64,000 nt of DNA from the NCBI RefSeq assembly GCF_903469665.1, contig NZ_CAGKLC010000003.1, forward strand, positions 58,566 to 122,565, written 5' to 3'. The notes beneath the pieces are model-generated. The model saw only the letters and a program-made list of their open reading frames with translations. It was not told where the DNA came from and did no database searches. Shown here one piece after another: positions 62,528-64,000 of this stretch; the stretch's first letter is position 1; each line of letters opens with the position of its first letter. Source of the DNA: Flavobacterium sp. UGB4466 (GTDB lineage: Bacteria > Bacteroidota > Bacteroidia > Flavobacteriales > Flavobacteriaceae). Both the position numbers and the translations under genes were made by a program.

Positions 62528-63892
62528 CTAATTACATGGTTTTCCTTGGGGATTTTGGTTTCCTCTGGATTTGTTTCTGGCTTCTACCGTTTTACGTTGC
62601 GCAATTCTGTCCTTATCAGCAGTTGATAGTTTAGCGTTATAAATTGGAGTGCCTTGCAAGCTACCCCATGCTAAGTCTTTGTACATTTGTTGAGCTGCAC
62701 CTGAGGCAACAGGTGTTCCGGTGTTAAATTCCTGTAAGGCAGAAGCCATTATGTCAACATAGCGATTTGCAATTTCAGCATGATGTGCATCAGCCATGTC
62801 ATTTGACGGAGATCCGGGATTAGTACTTCGTACATAAGCTTCAAATAAAGTTGGAAAATCGGATAACGAAGAATTTCCGGTTGATTTTTGTTGATCGATA
62901 ATACTTAAAAAATAAGCATGTATTATTTCGTGAATTAGTGTTGTTGCTACCGATAAATCCGTTGGAGGTGAGTTTGGTTCTGAGTCTATAACTCCATTTA
63001 GATAATCCTGATTAATTGTAATTTGATAATTGTTATCAGACAATTTGATAGTTTGCCCAAAAACGGATGGACCTCCTAATACTGGTCCTTTTTGCATAGT
63101 AACATCATAAGGAGAGATTGGACCTCCAAAACGTTGTAACATCTTGGTAATGTCATTTTGTTTTAAATTTTTTAGTTTTTCAAGAGCTGATTTTCCGCAA
63201 GGATCCAGATTGTTGTCTTTAATTTGTTCCACCCTATTCCAATTTGCCGATCCGCCACTAGAACCACCACCGATTGGTACTATTGGAGGATTTACAGGAT
63301 TTGTAATAGGGTTGGGCCAGGGACTGCCTCCAGGACCTGTTACAACTACCTCGTTTAGTTTAATAGCGCCTTCGTCTCCGTGGCAGTTATTGCAAACACC
63401 CGCTCCACTTGATTTCGAAAAGAGATTATTACCATTGGCTATCCCTTGTTTATAATTATCTTTTCTCGTATCCATGGTCTCTAAGTTAGTAATTCTTAAC
63501 TCACCGGTAAACGATTCTAGTATTTTGTGTGTGGCTATTTTTTGCAGATCCTCTATTTCTTGTGAATCTTTAAAATCAAAGCTCCATAATTTTCCTGTAA
63601 TATTATAATCATTGATGTCCAAAATAATTTTTTGTAAAAGAAAAGAGTTGGAAGATTTTACCGGAATTATGGCAACAAAAGAGTTTTCTGCGCTTTGTTG
63701 ATAGAGGGTTGCGGAGTTCCAAAGTACATCTTTTTCATTGATAGTGTGTTTTGAGTTTAGCCATTCTTTTGAGCGGATAAGTAATGCTGATTCCTGTTTT
63801 TCAATACTGGTGTAATCATTTTCAGGAGAACAGCTGAAGATTAGTAAGCATAACAGAACAATCGTTAACAGATTGTAAGGGTGTTTTTTCAT
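62528..63892 (-). CDS. lipoprotein with putative zinc-metallopeptidase domain
   Basis: Protein of 454 residues with lipobox IFSC (Cys21). Residues 22-150 form an N-terminal domain. A short CNNCH motif at 167-171 follows, then a Gly/Pro/Ser-rich linker (about 178-217), and a C-terminal domain with HEIIH at 321-325, a zincin HExxH, and downstream HH at 370-371 and Glu373 as possible third ligands. Catalysis is inferred. The CNNCH could bind zinc or heme. The basic Asn/Gly-rich tail is disordered. The layout (anchor, linker, C-terminal enzyme) resembles surface-displayed effectors. Confidence 0.78.
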   Translation of the reverse strand: MKKHPYNLLTIVLLCLLIFSCSPENDYTSIEKQESALLIRSKEWLNSKHTINEKDVLWNSATLYQQSAENSFVAIIPVKSSNSFLLQKIILDINDYNITGKLWSFDFKDSQEIEDLQKIATHKILESFTGELRITNLETMDTRKDNYKQGIANGNNLFSKSSGAGVCNNCHGDEGAIKLNEVVVTGPGGSPWPNPITNPVNPPIVPIGGGSSGGSANWNRVEQIKDNNLDPCGKSALEKLKNLKQNDITKMLQRFGGPISPYDVTMQKGPVLGGPSVFGQTIKLSDNNYQITINQDYLNGVIDSEPNSPPTDLSVATTLIHEIIHAYFLSIIDQQKSTGNSSLSDFPTLFEAYVRSTNPGSPSNDMADAHHAEIANRYVDIMASALQEFNTGTPVASGAAQQMYKDLAWGSLQGTPIYNAKLSTADKDRIAQRKTVEARNKSRGNQNPQGKPCN

Positions 63893-63927
63893 TGTATTAT
63901 TTTTATTAAAACTGAATAAATTTAAGG

Positions 63928-63935
63928 CAAAAGTA
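63928..63935 (-). promoter_or_regulatory. -7 promoter element of the zincin operon (TACTTTTG)
   Basis: The complement of 63928-63935 reads TACTTTTG, 36 nt upstream of the zincin ATG. No -33 TTG at the proper spacing. Confidence 0.5.
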
Positions 63936-64000
63936 TTTAGAAGTTTTTTTATAAGAAAAAATATATGATTTGATATTTAAAGAATAAAATTGTAGGTAAA

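Noticed and set aside
63370..63400. Zincin lipoprotein as a c-type cytochrome because of CNNCH
   Set aside because: No cytochrome fold or distal Met is evident around this motif, and the rest of the protein looks like a linker plus zincin.

Overview
The window looks like a chromosomal segment of a Flavobacterium-type bacterium (Bacteroidota). The evidence is AT-rich DNA, many TAnnTTTG -7 promoter elements, A-rich sequence instead of strong Shine-Dalgarno sites in front of start codons, and families typical of this phylum (DUF4837, DUF4421, GxxExxY, SusC-like signal peptides, Nramp-Usp fusion, HemJ). No rRNA, tRNA, CRISPR array, plasmid origin or prophage was seen.

Layout. 1-7.5 kb: lipoproteins (DUF4837, DUF1579), an ElaA acetyltransferase, two S41 peptidases, a tandem-OmpA protein and a DUF4349 protein. 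7.6-11.1 kb: rnpA, then a 1.1-kb two-gene zeta-toxin-like cassette bounded by a perfect 49-bp direct repeat that duplicates the rnpA promoter and start codon, then plsC and an acyl-ACP desaturase. 11.2-16.5 kb: HD hydrolase, ferrous iron uptake (feoA, feoB and a 40-residue FeoB-associated Cys-rich protein), an SCO1-like copper protein and an EamA exporter. 16.6-21 kb: two tandem M13 peptidases. 21-30.7 kb: GyrI-like protein, cytochrome c, hemB, two unknown exported proteins, class I aldolase, DUF4421 protein, a REP-associated transposase with its palindromes, hemF. 30.8-39.7 kb: the main heme locus: hemE, hemD, hemC and hemA on the minus strand, then an AraC-type regulator, hemH and hemJ on the plus strand. 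Two PD-(D/E)XK-fold accessory genes (a GxxExxY gene and a frameshifted YhcG/DUF1016 gene) sit inside this locus. 39.7-42.5 kb: NtrY-like histidine kinase, enoyl-CoA hydratase, and what looks like a truncated methyltransferase. 42.9-51 kb: metal homeostasis: DtxR/MntR-like repressor, Nramp-Usp transporter, Fur/Zur-type repressor, and a divergent MerC/COG0523 GTPase/flavoprotein operon with palindromic operators, followed by a TonB-dependent receptor. 51-64 kb: thioredoxin-like protein, lycopene cyclase, TPR protein, bacilliredoxin, an RND efflux operon, TrhO, and a lipoprotein zincin with a small lipoprotein partner.

How it fits together. The window encodes heme synthesis from glutamyl-tRNA to heme except for hemL (hemA, B, C, D, E, F, J, H), plus Fe2+ uptake, Mn/Fe-type transport with a DtxR regulator, and a probable zinc-starvation regulon. 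The HemB lacks the zinc-site cysteines. Intergenic regions carry many short palindromes and word-like repeats. Some lie directly against start codons: an identical 25-nt leader precedes both hemE and hemH, and another shared leader precedes mntR and the methyltransferase fragment.

The strongest candidates for something new are the toxin-like cassette with its 49-bp duplication, the shared start-codon-proximal leaders, and the zincin/lipoprotein pair at the right end. All functional statements are based on reading motifs by eye; no database search was run.
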